A stretch of DNA of 6,248 nucleotides, taken from contig DIEW01000067.1 of NCBI GenBank assembly GCA_002418825.1, positions 28,103 through 34,350 on the forward strand, given 5' to 3'. This document shows, piece by piece, positions 1 through 5,775 of the stretch (the first letter of the stretch is position 1; each line of letters opens with the position of its first letter). The position numbers were made by a program, and so were the translations under genes. Below the pieces are notes generated by a model that searched no databases, had not been told where the DNA came from, and saw only the letters and a program-made list of their open reading frames with translations. The stretch comes from Syntrophaceae bacterium UBA5764. GTDB lineage: Bacteria; Desulfobacterota; Syntrophia; Syntrophales; Smithellaceae.

Positions 1-257
1 GTAAATGCCGTACCGAAACGCGCCTTGTTTTCCTGTACCATGGGTTTCAGGTTGAGTTTGTCAGCGATTTCTTCGCTTAGTGTGAGACAAATCAATCCGC
101 GTCCATTACGCGCCATAAAGTTGATTGTTTGTGCAGAAACGAACTGCGCCGCCATGCACAAATCACCTTCGTTTTCCCTGTCTTCGTCGTCCACGAGAAT
201 AATCATTTTCCCGTTGCGGATATCTTCTATCGCCTCTGTAATTTTGCTGATGGCCAT
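1..257 (-). CDS. ribB: 3,4-dihydroxy-2-butanone-4-phosphate synthase, RibB domain (partial; RibB or RibBA)
   Basis: Makes 3,4-dihydroxy-2-butanone 4-phosphate from ribulose 5-phosphate, the four-carbon donor for lumazine in cytosolic riboflavin synthesis. Only the first 85 codons are present; the gene runs off the left edge. The acidic family signature DDEDRENEGD is at residues 23-32 and holds the metal and substrate ligands known in RibB. It is followed by NGRGLICL at 51-58 and by the start of the FGTAFT segment at the cut. The ATG at 255-257 fits the normal family N-terminus and has AAGGA about 10 bases upstream. It lies 18 bases after the ribE stop, so it is probably co-transcribed. Many relatives have this domain fused to GTP cyclohydrolase II (RibBA). 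The window ends too early to tell, so the symbol covers only the visible domain. Confidence 0.93.
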   Translation of the reverse strand, partial: MAISKITEAIEDIRNGKMIILVDDEDRENEGDLCMAAQFVSAQTINFMARNGRGLICLTLSEEIADKLNLKPMVQENKARFGTAF

Positions 258-275
258 TCTTTTATTATCCTTAAT

Positions 276-908
276 CTATTTAAAACCGTGTTTCTCCAGA
301 AAATTATTATCTATTCCCCGCGGTGATTGCAACAGTTTTTCCACGTATTTGCCCAGAATATCCGTTTCGATATTGACCAGGTCTCCCTCTTTTTTAACAA
401 GCAGCGTGGTCTTCTCCGCAGTATGGGGAATTATATTAGCATAAAATCTGCCGTTTTCCACTTTGTTTATGGTAAGGCTGATGCCGTCGATAGCCACCGA
501 TCCTTTCTCCACGATATAGCGCGCAAGAGCCTCGTCTGTTTGGATAGCAAAAATGACCGAGCCGGATTTCTGCGTTTTGGAAAGAATGCGGCCAGTGCCG
601 TCCACGTGTCCTAAAACGAAATGCCCGCCCAAATAGCCTCCGACGCGCAGTGATTTTTCCAAATTTACTTTGCTGCCGGGATGCATCTGTTTAAGATTTG
701 TTTTATCCAAAGTTTCGGCGGAGACATCGGCGTGAAAAATATTTTGATTTTTTGCGGTTACGGTAAGGCACGCGCCGTTGACGGCGATGCTGTCGCCCAA
801 GCGCACATCGGCCATCTCGATGCCTGCTTCTATTTCCAAAACGGCATCCGTGCCTTTCATGCTCAGACGTTTTATTGTGCCCAATCCTTCGATAATTCCG
901 GTAAACAT
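276..908 (-). CDS. ribE: Riboflavin synthase, alpha subunit
   Basis: Catalyses the last step of riboflavin synthesis, dismutation of two 6,7-dimethyl-8-ribityllumazine molecules into riboflavin and the pyrimidine precursor. The 210-residue length is normal. Two tandem lumazine-binding barrels are visible: the N-terminal one begins MFTGIIEGLG and contains NGACLTV at 44-50; the C-terminal one begins near GGHFVLGHVDG (94-104) and contains IDGISLTIN (140-148). His101 and Ser144 match the conserved active-site His and Ser by position and context. A C-terminal helix of about 20 residues, used for trimerisation in known enzymes, follows. The ATG at 906-908 gives the canonical N-terminus and is only 3 bases after the nrdR stop, suggesting translational coupling; the ribosome site upstream is a weak A/G-rich run. 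Some authors call this gene ribC. ribD, often found just upstream, is absent. Confidence 0.97.
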   Translation of the reverse strand: MFTGIIEGLGTIKRLSMKGTDAVLEIEAGIEMADVRLGDSIAVNGACLTVTAKNQNIFHADVSAETLDKTNLKQMHPGSKVNLEKSLRVGGYLGGHFVLGHVDGTGRILSKTQKSGSVIFAIQTDEALARYIVEKGSVAIDGISLTINKVENGRFYANIIPHTAEKTTLLVKKEGDLVNIETDILGKYVEKLLQSPRGIDNNFLEKHGFK

Positions 909-911
909 AGT

Positions 912-1373
912 CTATTTTTTCTCTTTATTTAACAAGTCCTTCAGCTCAGTCATGAATTCCCCGACATCGCGGAATTGCCGGTAAACCGAAGCGAATCTGA
1001 CATAAGCTACGCCGTCGAGTGCCTTTAGTTCTTGCATGACTTTTTCGCCGATGACGTTAGAGGGAATTTCTTCTCCTTGATATTCTTGGCACGTTTGCTC
1101 TACGGCGTCTACTATCTTTTCCATTTCCTCCATACTTATGGGGCGTTTTTCGCAGGCTTTCATCACGCCGTTGCGGATTTTTATACGGTCAAACGCCTCG
1201 CGCCGCCCGTCTTTTTTTACCACCATGGGCAGAATATCTTCCACGTACTCATAAGTGGTGAAACGCTTTTCGCAAGCCAGACATTCCCGTCGTCGTCGAA
1301 TGGCTTTGCCGTCCTTGCTGATGCGTGAATCAATAACTTTATTTTCTGCATTGCCGCAAAAGGGACATTTCAT
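912..1373 (-). CDS. nrdR: Transcriptional repressor NrdR
   Basis: Zinc- and ATP/dATP-binding repressor of ribonucleotide reductase genes. The 153-residue protein is full length. The N-terminal zinc ribbon has Cys3, Cys6, Cys31 and Cys34, with the basic stretch RRRREC between the pairs. The ATP-cone domain follows from about residue 49 to 139, including VVKKDGRREAF at 51-61 and YVRFASVYRQF at 124-134. The reading frame stays open for 33 codons upstream, but that extension overlaps the end of the dCMP deaminase gene and has no family resemblance. The ATG at 1371-1373, giving MKCPFCG and preceded by AGGA 9 bases upstream, is clearly the start. It lies 19 bases after the deaminase stop and 3 bases before ribE. 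I saw no NrdR-box pair (A/T-rich palindromes near ACACTATATAGTGT) in the intergenic gaps, so its targets are probably elsewhere. Confidence 0.97.
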   Translation of the reverse strand: MKCPFCGNAENKVIDSRISKDGKAIRRRRECLACEKRFTTYEYVEDILPMVVKKDGRREAFDRIKIRNGVMKACEKRPISMEEMEKIVDAVEQTCQEYQGEEIPSNVIGEKVMQELKALDGVAYVRFASVYRQFRDVGEFMTELKDLLNKEKK

Positions 1374-1392
1374 CTTCCGCCGTCCTAAATAT

Positions 1393-1887
1393 TTAGAGCT
1401 GTTTGACTTTAATCCCCGCTTCCTTGAGCATTTGAGCCGCCAGCTTATCACTGTAACCGTTGTGGATAACAACTCGTGTTACGCCGGCATTAATTATCAT
1501 TTTCGCGCAGATAACGCACGGATGATTTGTGCAGTAGAGGGTTGAGCCATTAGCGCTGACGCCGTGAAAAGCGGCCTGAATAATGGCGTTTTGCTCCGCG
1601 TGCAATCCACGGCACAGTTCGTGACGCTCGCCGGAAGGAACGTTTAATTTTTCCCTAAGGCAGCCGATATCCAGGCAGTGCTTCAATTTTGAAGGCGCGC
1701 CGTTGTATCCGGTGGCCAGAATCCGGCGGTCACGCACAAGCGCGGCGCCTACCGCCCGGCGCATACAGGTGCTGCGGCGGGATACCAAATCCACAATATT
1801 CAGAAAGTAAGTGTCCCAATCCGGTCTTGTTCTGGCTGCTTTTTTAGGGATGCTTTTAGAAATTTTTTTTCCGGCCATCACTGCCAC
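1393..1887 (-). CDS. Deoxycytidylate (dCMP) deaminase, ComEB-like
   Basis: Predicted zinc hydrolase converting dCMP to dUMP, the substrate for thymidylate synthase. The catalytic HAE is at residues 96-98 (HAEQNAI) and the zinc motif PCVIC at 123-127. The RRAVGAALV segment (43-51) and ATGYNGAP (58-65) are typical of dCMP deaminases rather than cytidine or guanine deaminases. Extra cysteines (41, 71, 76, 92) and His89 fall in the insertion that in some family members binds a second zinc. Length is 164 residues from a GTG at 1885-1887; an ATG at 1876-1878 would give 161. Neither start has a clear ribosome site, so the start is uncertain. The first 20 residues are lysine-rich, and the family core begins near RPDWDTYF (21-28). 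It sits between glyA and nrdR, consistent with a dTMP/dNTP role. Allosteric control by dCTP/dTTP is known in the family but cannot be read here. Confidence 0.9.
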   Translation of the reverse strand: MAVMAGKKISKSIPKKAARTRPDWDTYFLNIVDLVSRRSTCMRRAVGAALVRDRRILATGYNGAPSKLKHCLDIGCLREKLNVPSGERHELCRGLHAEQNAIIQAAFHGVSANGSTLYCTNHPCVICAKMIINAGVTRVVIHNGYSDKLAAQMLKEAGIKVKQL

Positions 1888-1924
1888 GCTTTTTGTGTGC
1901 TGAGAAATTCACGACTTGCCGGCC

Positions 1925-3169
1925 TTAAATTCTATACTGATAGAGGGGAAATTTCACGCAAATGCTTTTTATTTTCTCAGACACAGCCTTGATTTTTGTT
2001 TCGTTGTGGATATTTTTTATGACGTCGGCAATGCACGAAGCAATCAGGCGCATTTCATTTTCCTTCATACCTCTGGTCGTTACCGCGGGCGTACCGATAC
2101 GGATCCCGCTGGTTACCTGGGGGCCTTTGGTATCAAAAGGAATCCCGTTTTTATTCACGGTAATGTTTGCCCGATCCAGCACCTCCTGCGCCTCCTTGCC
2201 GGTGACGCCTGCCGACGTCAGGTCAACCAGCATCATGTGATTGTCCGTTCCGCCGGAGACCAGACGGAAACCCTGATTTTTCAATTCATCCGCCATCGCC
2301 TGGGCGTTTTTAATAATCTGACGCTGATATTCCTTGAATTCCGGCGTAAGCGCTTCTTTAAAAGCGGCCGCTTTTGCCGCGATGATATGCATCAACGGTC
2401 CGCCCTGTGAGCCGGGAAAGACACGACTGTTGAGCGTTTTGGCGTAATCTTGTTTGCACATAATCAGACCGCCGCGCGGACCGCGTAATGTCTTGTGGGT
2501 TGTGCTGGTCACGTATTCACAAACAGGGATGGGCGTGGGATGAAGGCCTGTGGCCACAAGTCCGGCGATATGCGCGATATCGGCCATGATTACCGCGCCG
2601 ACTTCGTCGGCGGCTTCACGGAATTTTTTAAAATCGATTATCCGCGGATAAGCACTGGCGCCCACGACAATCAATTTAGGCTTATGCTCGCGCACCAATT
2701 TTTTTACTTCCCCGTAATCGATTGTTTCTGTTTCACGGTCAACGCCGTAAGCGACGATTTTGTAAAACTTGCCGGAAAAATTCGCGGGACTGCCGTGAGA
2801 CAGATGTCCGCCGTGCGAAAGGTTCATTCCCAGAACTGTGTCACCCGGCTGGACCGTGGCGAAATAAACCGCCATGTTCGCCTGCGTACCGGAATGAGGC
2901 TGGACATTGACGTGGTCAGCGCCAAAAAGTTTTTTACAGCGCTCAATGGCCAGGTTTTCCGCCACATCGACGAATTCACAGCCGCCGTAGTAACGATTGC
3001 CGGGATAACCTTCGGCGTATTTGTTGGTCATGATGCAGCCCTGCGCTTCCAGGACGGCTTCACTGACAAAATTTTCCGAAGCGATGAGCTCGATATTTTG
3101 CGCCTGACGGCGTGTTTCCGCTTTAATGGCCTGATGTAATTCCGGATCAATTTTTTCCAAAAACGACAT
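1925..3169 (-). CDS. glyA: Serine hydroxymethyltransferase
   Basis: PLP enzyme interconverting serine plus tetrahydrofolate with glycine plus 5,10-methylenetetrahydrofolate; the main cytosolic source of one-carbon units and the cofactor for thymidylate synthase. Length of 414 residues is normal. Visible landmarks are IELIASENF at 26-34, YAEGYPGNRYYGG at 51-63, PHSGTQAN at 91-98, MADIAHIAGL at 195-204 with the PLP-contacting Asp197 and His200, and the Schiff-base Lys226 in TTHKTLRGPRGG (223-234). SGIRIGTPA (354-362) carries the conserved carboxylate-binding arginine. The ATG at 3167-3169 gives the standard N-terminus, with GAGAGGA about 12 bases upstream, a slightly long spacing. It lies 38 bases from fabF and about 37 from the deaminase. 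No residue expected for activity is missing. Confidence 0.98.
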   Translation of the reverse strand: MSFLEKIDPELHQAIKAETRRQAQNIELIASENFVSEAVLEAQGCIMTNKYAEGYPGNRYYGGCEFVDVAENLAIERCKKLFGADHVNVQPHSGTQANMAVYFATVQPGDTVLGMNLSHGGHLSHGSPANFSGKFYKIVAYGVDRETETIDYGEVKKLVREHKPKLIVVGASAYPRIIDFKKFREAADEVGAVIMADIAHIAGLVATGLHPTPIPVCEYVTSTTHKTLRGPRGGLIMCKQDYAKTLNSRVFPGSQGGPLMHIIAAKAAAFKEALTPEFKEYQRQIIKNAQAMADELKNQGFRLVSGGTDNHMMLVDLTSAGVTGKEAQEVLDRANITVNKNGIPFDTKGPQVTSGIRIGTPAVTTRGMKENEMRLIASCIADVIKNIHNETKIKAVSEKIKSICVKFPLYQYRI

Positions 3170-3207
3170 TATAACAATTTATCCTCTCTTTTCTTGTCTG
3201 CGCTGGA

Positions 3208-4449
3208 TTATGGGGAATATTTTTTAAAAACCAAAACGGCGTTTACGCCGCCAAAGCCGAAGCTGTTGGACATGACAATGTTGATGTTTGCCTTTCGGGC
3301 AACGTTGGGAATATAGTCCAGATTACATTCGGCATCGGGATTTTCCAAATTTACCGTTGGTGGTATTATCCCTTCTTCTATGGCTTTAACACTGAAAATA
3401 GCTTCCACGCCGCCCGTACCGCCGAGCATGTGCCCGGTCATCGACTTTGTAGAGCTGATCATAAGCTTTTTAGCATGCGCACCGAAAAGTGATTTGATGG
3501 CTTGCGTTTCGTACAAGTCGTTGAGCGGGGTAGAAGTGCCGTGCGCATTAATGTAATCAATATCCGAAGGATTTAAACCGGCGTCTTTAATTGCGGCGTG
3601 CATACTGCGAACTGCGCCTTCATGCCCGGGAGGAGGAGCCGCCATATGAAAAGCGTCGGATGAACAGCCGTAGCCGACAAGTTCTGCGTAAATGCGTGCG
3701 TCTCTAGCCTGGGCGAAAGATAGTTCTTCCAAAATCAATATGCCGCAGCCTTCACCGATGACAAAGCCGTCGCGTCCCTGATCAAAAGGACGACTGGCTT
3801 TTAGCGGTTCGTCATTGCGTGTGGAAAGAGCGCGCATAGCGCAAAAACCGGCGACAGCCAGCGGAGTAATTGCCGCTTCAACCCCACCCGTAATCATGAC
3901 GTCAGCATCTCCGTAAGCAATGGTTTTATAAGCGTCGCCGATGGCTGAAGTTCCCGCCGCACAGGCGGTTACCGCGCAATTGATGGGGCCTTTGGCACCG
4001 AAGCGAATGGAAACAAGACCCGAACCTAGATTGGCTAAAATGGAAGGGACGGCAAAGGGAGAGATTTTTCGAGGTCCGGATTCAAACAGCAACTTTGTTT
4101 CGCTTTCCATCGTTGCCAGTCCGCCGATGGCCGAACCGATAATTACGCCAGTGCGTCCGGAAATTTCCGGGGTTATTTTTAAAGCGGCGTCATTCATTGC
4201 CATTTCTGAGGCGGCAACGGCGTACAAAATGAAATTATCCAGACGACGAGCTTCTTGTTTGTCCACAAACTGCAGGGGGTCAAAGTTTTTTACTTCACCA
4301 GCAATTCTGGATTTAAAAGCAGAACTGTCGAATTTGGTTATCGGCCCGATGCCCGATTTCCCGGCAATCGCGGACTCCCATGATTCGCTGACGGAATTGC
4401 CCAGCGGCGTCAGAGCGCCGATACCTGTAATCACAACGCGCCTTTTCAT
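3208..4449 (-). CDS. fabF: Beta-ketoacyl-[acyl-carrier-protein] synthase II
   Basis: Elongating condensing enzyme of type II fatty acid synthesis: it joins acyl groups held on its cysteine to malonyl-ACP with loss of CO2. The 413-residue length and residue numbering match E. coli FabF: nucleophile Cys163 in TACAAGTSAIGDA (161-173), His303 in NAHGTSTPLND (301-311), Lys335 in STKSMTGHMLG (333-343) and His340. The gating loop GFGGVNA is at 398-404. The complete Cys-His-His-Lys set argues for an active enzyme rather than a chain-length-factor relative. The start MKRRVVITGIG at 4447-4449 is the family norm, with AGGG about 11 bases upstream. It begins 21 bases after the acpP stop, the common acpP-fabF pairing, and the two are very likely co-translated from one message. 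fabG, fabD and fabH are not in this window. Confidence 0.97.
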   Translation of the reverse strand: MKRRVVITGIGALTPLGNSVSESWESAIAGKSGIGPITKFDSSAFKSRIAGEVKNFDPLQFVDKQEARRLDNFILYAVAASEMAMNDAALKITPEISGRTGVIIGSAIGGLATMESETKLLFESGPRKISPFAVPSILANLGSGLVSIRFGAKGPINCAVTACAAGTSAIGDAYKTIAYGDADVMITGGVEAAITPLAVAGFCAMRALSTRNDEPLKASRPFDQGRDGFVIGEGCGILILEELSFAQARDARIYAELVGYGCSSDAFHMAAPPPGHEGAVRSMHAAIKDAGLNPSDIDYINAHGTSTPLNDLYETQAIKSLFGAHAKKLMISSTKSMTGHMLGGTGGVEAIFSVKAIEEGIIPPTVNLENPDAECNLDYIPNVARKANINIVMSNSFGFGGVNAVLVFKKYSP

Positions 4450-4470
4450 TGATGAATACCCTAGCTGACA

Positions 4471-4707
4471 TTAGTTAATATTTTTACTTTTTAAAAATTC
4501 AAGGACATCTTTGATTGTCCGGATTTTTTCCAACTCTTCATCCGCTATTTCAATGCCAAACGCCTCTTCCATTTCCATAATAAGCTCAACAAGATCCAGC
4601 GAATCTGCCCCCAAATCGTCGATGAAAGATGCTTCCGGAACGCATTCTTCCCTCGTAACATCCAACTGCTCCATCACAAGTTTGATAACTCGCTCTTCTA
4701 ATGTCAT
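4471..4707 (-). CDS. acpP: Acyl carrier protein
   Basis: Small acidic carrier that holds growing fatty acyl chains on a 4'-phosphopantetheine arm. The 78-residue product contains GADSLDLVEL (33-42); Ser36 is the attachment site, at the same number as in E. coli ACP. The acidic helix II after it (ELIMEMEEAFGIEI) is the usual docking face for FabF and other partners. An upstream in-frame ATG at 4723-4725 would add six residues, but that ATG overlaps the very strong GGAGGAGG ribosome site. Starting at 4705-4707 gives the proper 7 to 8 base spacing and the normal MTLEERV N-terminus, so the shorter form is chosen. It is followed 21 bases later by fabF. Upstream lies a 151-base gap after rpmF with promoter- and operator-like elements, in place of the fab genes often found there. 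Confidence 0.97.
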   Translation of the reverse strand: MTLEERVIKLVMEQLDVTREECVPEASFIDDLGADSLDLVELIMEMEEAFGIEIADEELEKIRTIKDVLEFLKSKNIN

Positions 4708-4714
4708 GTAAAGA

Positions 4715-4723
4715 TCCTCCTCC
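4715..4723 (-). promoter_or_regulatory. Strong ribosome binding site that fixes the acpP start
   Basis: On the minus strand this reads GGAGGAGGA, with 7 bases between it and the ATG at 4705-4707. It is the strongest ribosome site in the window, as expected for a very abundant protein. It also shows that the in-frame ATG at 4723-4725, which overlaps it, is not the start. Confidence 0.9.
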
Positions 4724-4733
4724 ATTCTAATCT

Positions 4734-4748
4734 ATTATTGCCAATAAT
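4734..4748. promoter_or_regulatory. Perfect 15-base palindrome upstream of acpP, candidate operator
   Basis: ATTATTG and CAATAAT are exact inverted copies separated by one base. As RNA it would be a poor hairpin (only A-U pairs plus a tight loop), so a dimeric DNA-binding regulator is the more likely user if it is functional. It lies 26 bases before the acpP start and just downstream of the possible -10 at 4758-4763, a position where bound repressors usually block transcription. No specific regulator is recognised, and an A/T-rich palindrome can arise by chance. Confidence 0.4.
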
Positions 4749-4757
4749 CTAAGACAG

Positions 4758-4786
4758 ATAATACTGTTCTTTACCTGTTTTTTTAA
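4758..4786 (-). promoter_or_regulatory. Possible sigma70-type promoter for acpP-fabF and downstream genes
   Basis: On the minus strand TATTAT (4758-4763) is a good -10 match, and TTAAAA (4781-4786) is a weak -35 at 17-base spacing. The start of transcription would be near 4750, about 45 bases before the acpP ATG. The -10 is flanked by ACAG/CTGT inverted arms (4754-4767). The call is by eye in an A/T-rich stretch, so false positives are likely. Confidence 0.4.
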
Positions 4787-4813
4787 AATATTTCCTTAAA
4801 TTTTTCATCAAAC

Positions 4814-4850
4814 AAAAAAGGCGGCGCTGTTTTCAAGATCCGAAAACACC
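4814..4850 (-). terminator. Terminator-like hairpin after rpmF
   Basis: Starting 8 bases after the rpmF stop, the minus strand has GGTG plus TTTTC pairing with GAAAA and CGCC around a 7-base loop (4835-4841), with a 3-base bulge (4827-4829) and one G-U pair. Three bases (4820-4822) then separate it from a run of six T (4814-4819). The bulge and A-U content make it a modest terminator, which may be leaky and let some yceD-rpmF transcription continue into acpP. Confidence 0.5.
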
Positions 4851-4858
4851 TTCTGCTG

Positions 4859-5044
4859 TTAAGCAGTTTTTTCCGGTTTACCGTAATCTCTGCCTCGATA
4901 AGTGCCGCAATTCGGACATACACGGTGAGGCAATTTCGGCTGATTGCACTGTGGACATACGGATAAGGAATTAGGCTTTAAAAAATCGTGTGCTCTTCTC
5001 ATATTCCGCCTTGTTTTGGAATGTCTCTTTACTGGATTTGGCAT
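4859..5044 (-). CDS. rpmF: 50S ribosomal protein L32, zinc-binding form
   Basis: Small protein of the large ribosomal subunit. The 61-residue length, the basic start MPNPVKRHSKTRRNMRRAH and the C-terminal zinc ribbon identify it: CPQC (30-33) and CPNC (43-46) supply four cysteines, so this is the zinc-containing form rather than a cysteine-free paralogue. The ATG at 5042-5044 has GAGGA 8 bases upstream. It follows yceD by 19 bases, the widely conserved DUF177-rpmF pair, and is followed by a hairpin with a T run. Confidence 0.97.
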   Translation of the reverse strand: MPNPVKRHSKTRRNMRRAHDFLKPNSLSVCPQCNQPKLPHRVCPNCGTYRGRDYGKPEKTA

Positions 5045-5063
5045 GGTTATTATCCTCTTTTTC

Positions 5064-5615
5064 TTAATTATTTATTTTAAAGTTTTTTAAAGCAGCCATG
5101 CGGCTATCGACGTTACCGCTTGTGCAATCACAGGAGGAATCATTAAGATTCGTGCCGCACTGCGGGCACAATCCTTTGCACTCCGGATGGCATAGGACTT
5201 TAATCGGTACCTGTAAAATTATCTGTTCACAGATAATCGGCGTCAGGTCGATAAAATCGCCATGGTAATAACTGATTTCCAGCTCTTCTTTTTTCAGTTC
5301 CAAATCTTCCTTAACCTGGGGTTTCTCCGGAATTAATGTGTAATCAAAATTAGCATCGAGGGGGAGCTTTGCTTCTTCCAGGCAGCGGCTGCAATTGATA
5401 TTGATAGTTGCGGAAAATTTTCCTTTGATAAAAACCGTTCCGGATGTTTTTATAATATGACAGTTAACATCCAATTTATTAAGGGAAAAGTCAGGTTTTT
5501 CATCCTCATTAAAACACGCGTCAAACCATTTGCCGCCTTCGGAAAAGACCAAGTTGAGCCCATCCTCAGGAATGGTAACCACATTAATTTTCAAAGAATT
5601 AGTCGTCGAAACCAT
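5064..5615 (-). CDS. yceD: DUF177 (YceD) family protein, cysteine-rich form
   Basis: A conserved 183-residue protein of the DUF177 family. Its biochemical role is not established; the constant link to rpmF and work on plant homologues point to 23S rRNA or large-subunit maturation. Recognition rests on CSRCLE (75-80), the EQIILQVPIKVLC stretch (130-142), GLCPQCGTNLN (148-158) and the terminal DSRMAALKNF (170-179). Eight cysteines cluster as 75/78, 142/146, 150/153 and 162/164, which could bind one or two zinc ions; this is inference. The N-terminal third is poorly conserved. The ATG at 5613-5615 is the only good start, since an in-frame stop lies 4 codons upstream at 5625-5627. No strong ribosome site is seen. 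It is the first gene of the minus-strand run and divergent from gltX. Confidence 0.92.
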   Translation of the reverse strand: MVSTTNSLKINVVTIPEDGLNLVFSEGGKWFDACFNEDEKPDFSLNKLDVNCHIIKTSGTVFIKGKFSATININCSRCLEEAKLPLDANFDYTLIPEKPQVKEDLELKKEELEISYYHGDFIDLTPIICEQIILQVPIKVLCHPECKGLCPQCGTNLNDSSCDCTSGNVDSRMAALKNFKINN

Positions 5616-5662
5616 GATGGCTTGCTAAACGTTCGCCCTTTATGTATTAAGCGTAAAAGTTA

Positions 5663-5686
5663 ATTATAAAATACCAGGATTGTCAA
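5663..5686 (-). promoter_or_regulatory. Possible promoter elements facing yceD-rpmF
   Basis: The minus strand has a perfect -10 hexamer TATAAT (5663-5668) and a perfect -35 hexamer TTGACA (5681-5686), but only 12 bases separate them, too few for one standard sigma70 promoter. Either hexamer may work with a weaker partner: TTGACA with TTAACT at 17 bases (5658-5663), or TATAAT with a poor -35. A promoter for the minus-strand genes is expected in this gap, but the exact one is unresolved. Confidence 0.4.
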
Positions 5687-5742
5687 GGATAATTTAACAT
5701 TATTAACCAATTGCAACTTGACAAAAGACGACTGACAATCCT
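5676..5742. repeat. Perfect 10-base inverted repeat in the divergent gap
   Basis: AGGATTGTCA (5676-5685) and TGACAATCCT (5733-5742) are exact inverted copies 47 bases apart. The left arm covers most of the minus-strand TTGACA; the right arm ends on the first base of the gltX -10. The placement suggests a regulator site shared by both promoters, but promoter-like sequence on both strands could produce similarity by itself. Confidence 0.5.
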
Positions 5743-5747
5743 ATAAA
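5718..5747 (+). promoter_or_regulatory. Sigma70-type promoter for gltX
   Basis: A perfect -35 TTGACA (5718-5723) and a near-perfect -10 TATAAA (5742-5747) are 18 bases apart. Transcription would begin near 5754, leaving a leader of about 20 bases before the gltX ATG, too short for a T-box or other riboswitch. Confidence 0.7.
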
Positions 5748-5775
5748 ACTTTAACAAATATTTGGGAATAAAAAG

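Noticed and set aside
258..275. FMN riboswitch before ribB(A)
   Set aside because: Only 18 bases lie between ribE and ribB(A), and no conserved RFN segments occur in the larger gaps.
1374..1472. 33-residue N-terminal extension of NrdR
   Set aside because: It overlaps the end of the deaminase gene, and the zinc ribbon begins exactly at the inner ATG with a ribosome site.
1916..2410. Plus-strand open frame (164 codons) opposite the 3' end of glyA
   Set aside because: Antisense shadow with no recognisable domain and no promoter or ribosome site.
2495..3139. Long plus-strand open frame (214 codons) opposite glyA
   Set aside because: It is antisense to a clearly conserved glyA, its translation shows no family motif, and it has no plausible ribosome site; it reflects glyA codon composition.
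3941..4468. Plus-strand open frame (175 codons) opposite fabF
   Set aside because: Low-complexity shadow of fabF, whose catalytic residues are all intact on the other strand.
5616..5775. T-box or other riboswitch upstream of gltX
   Set aside because: The promoter leaves a leader of only about 20 bases, far too short for such an RNA.
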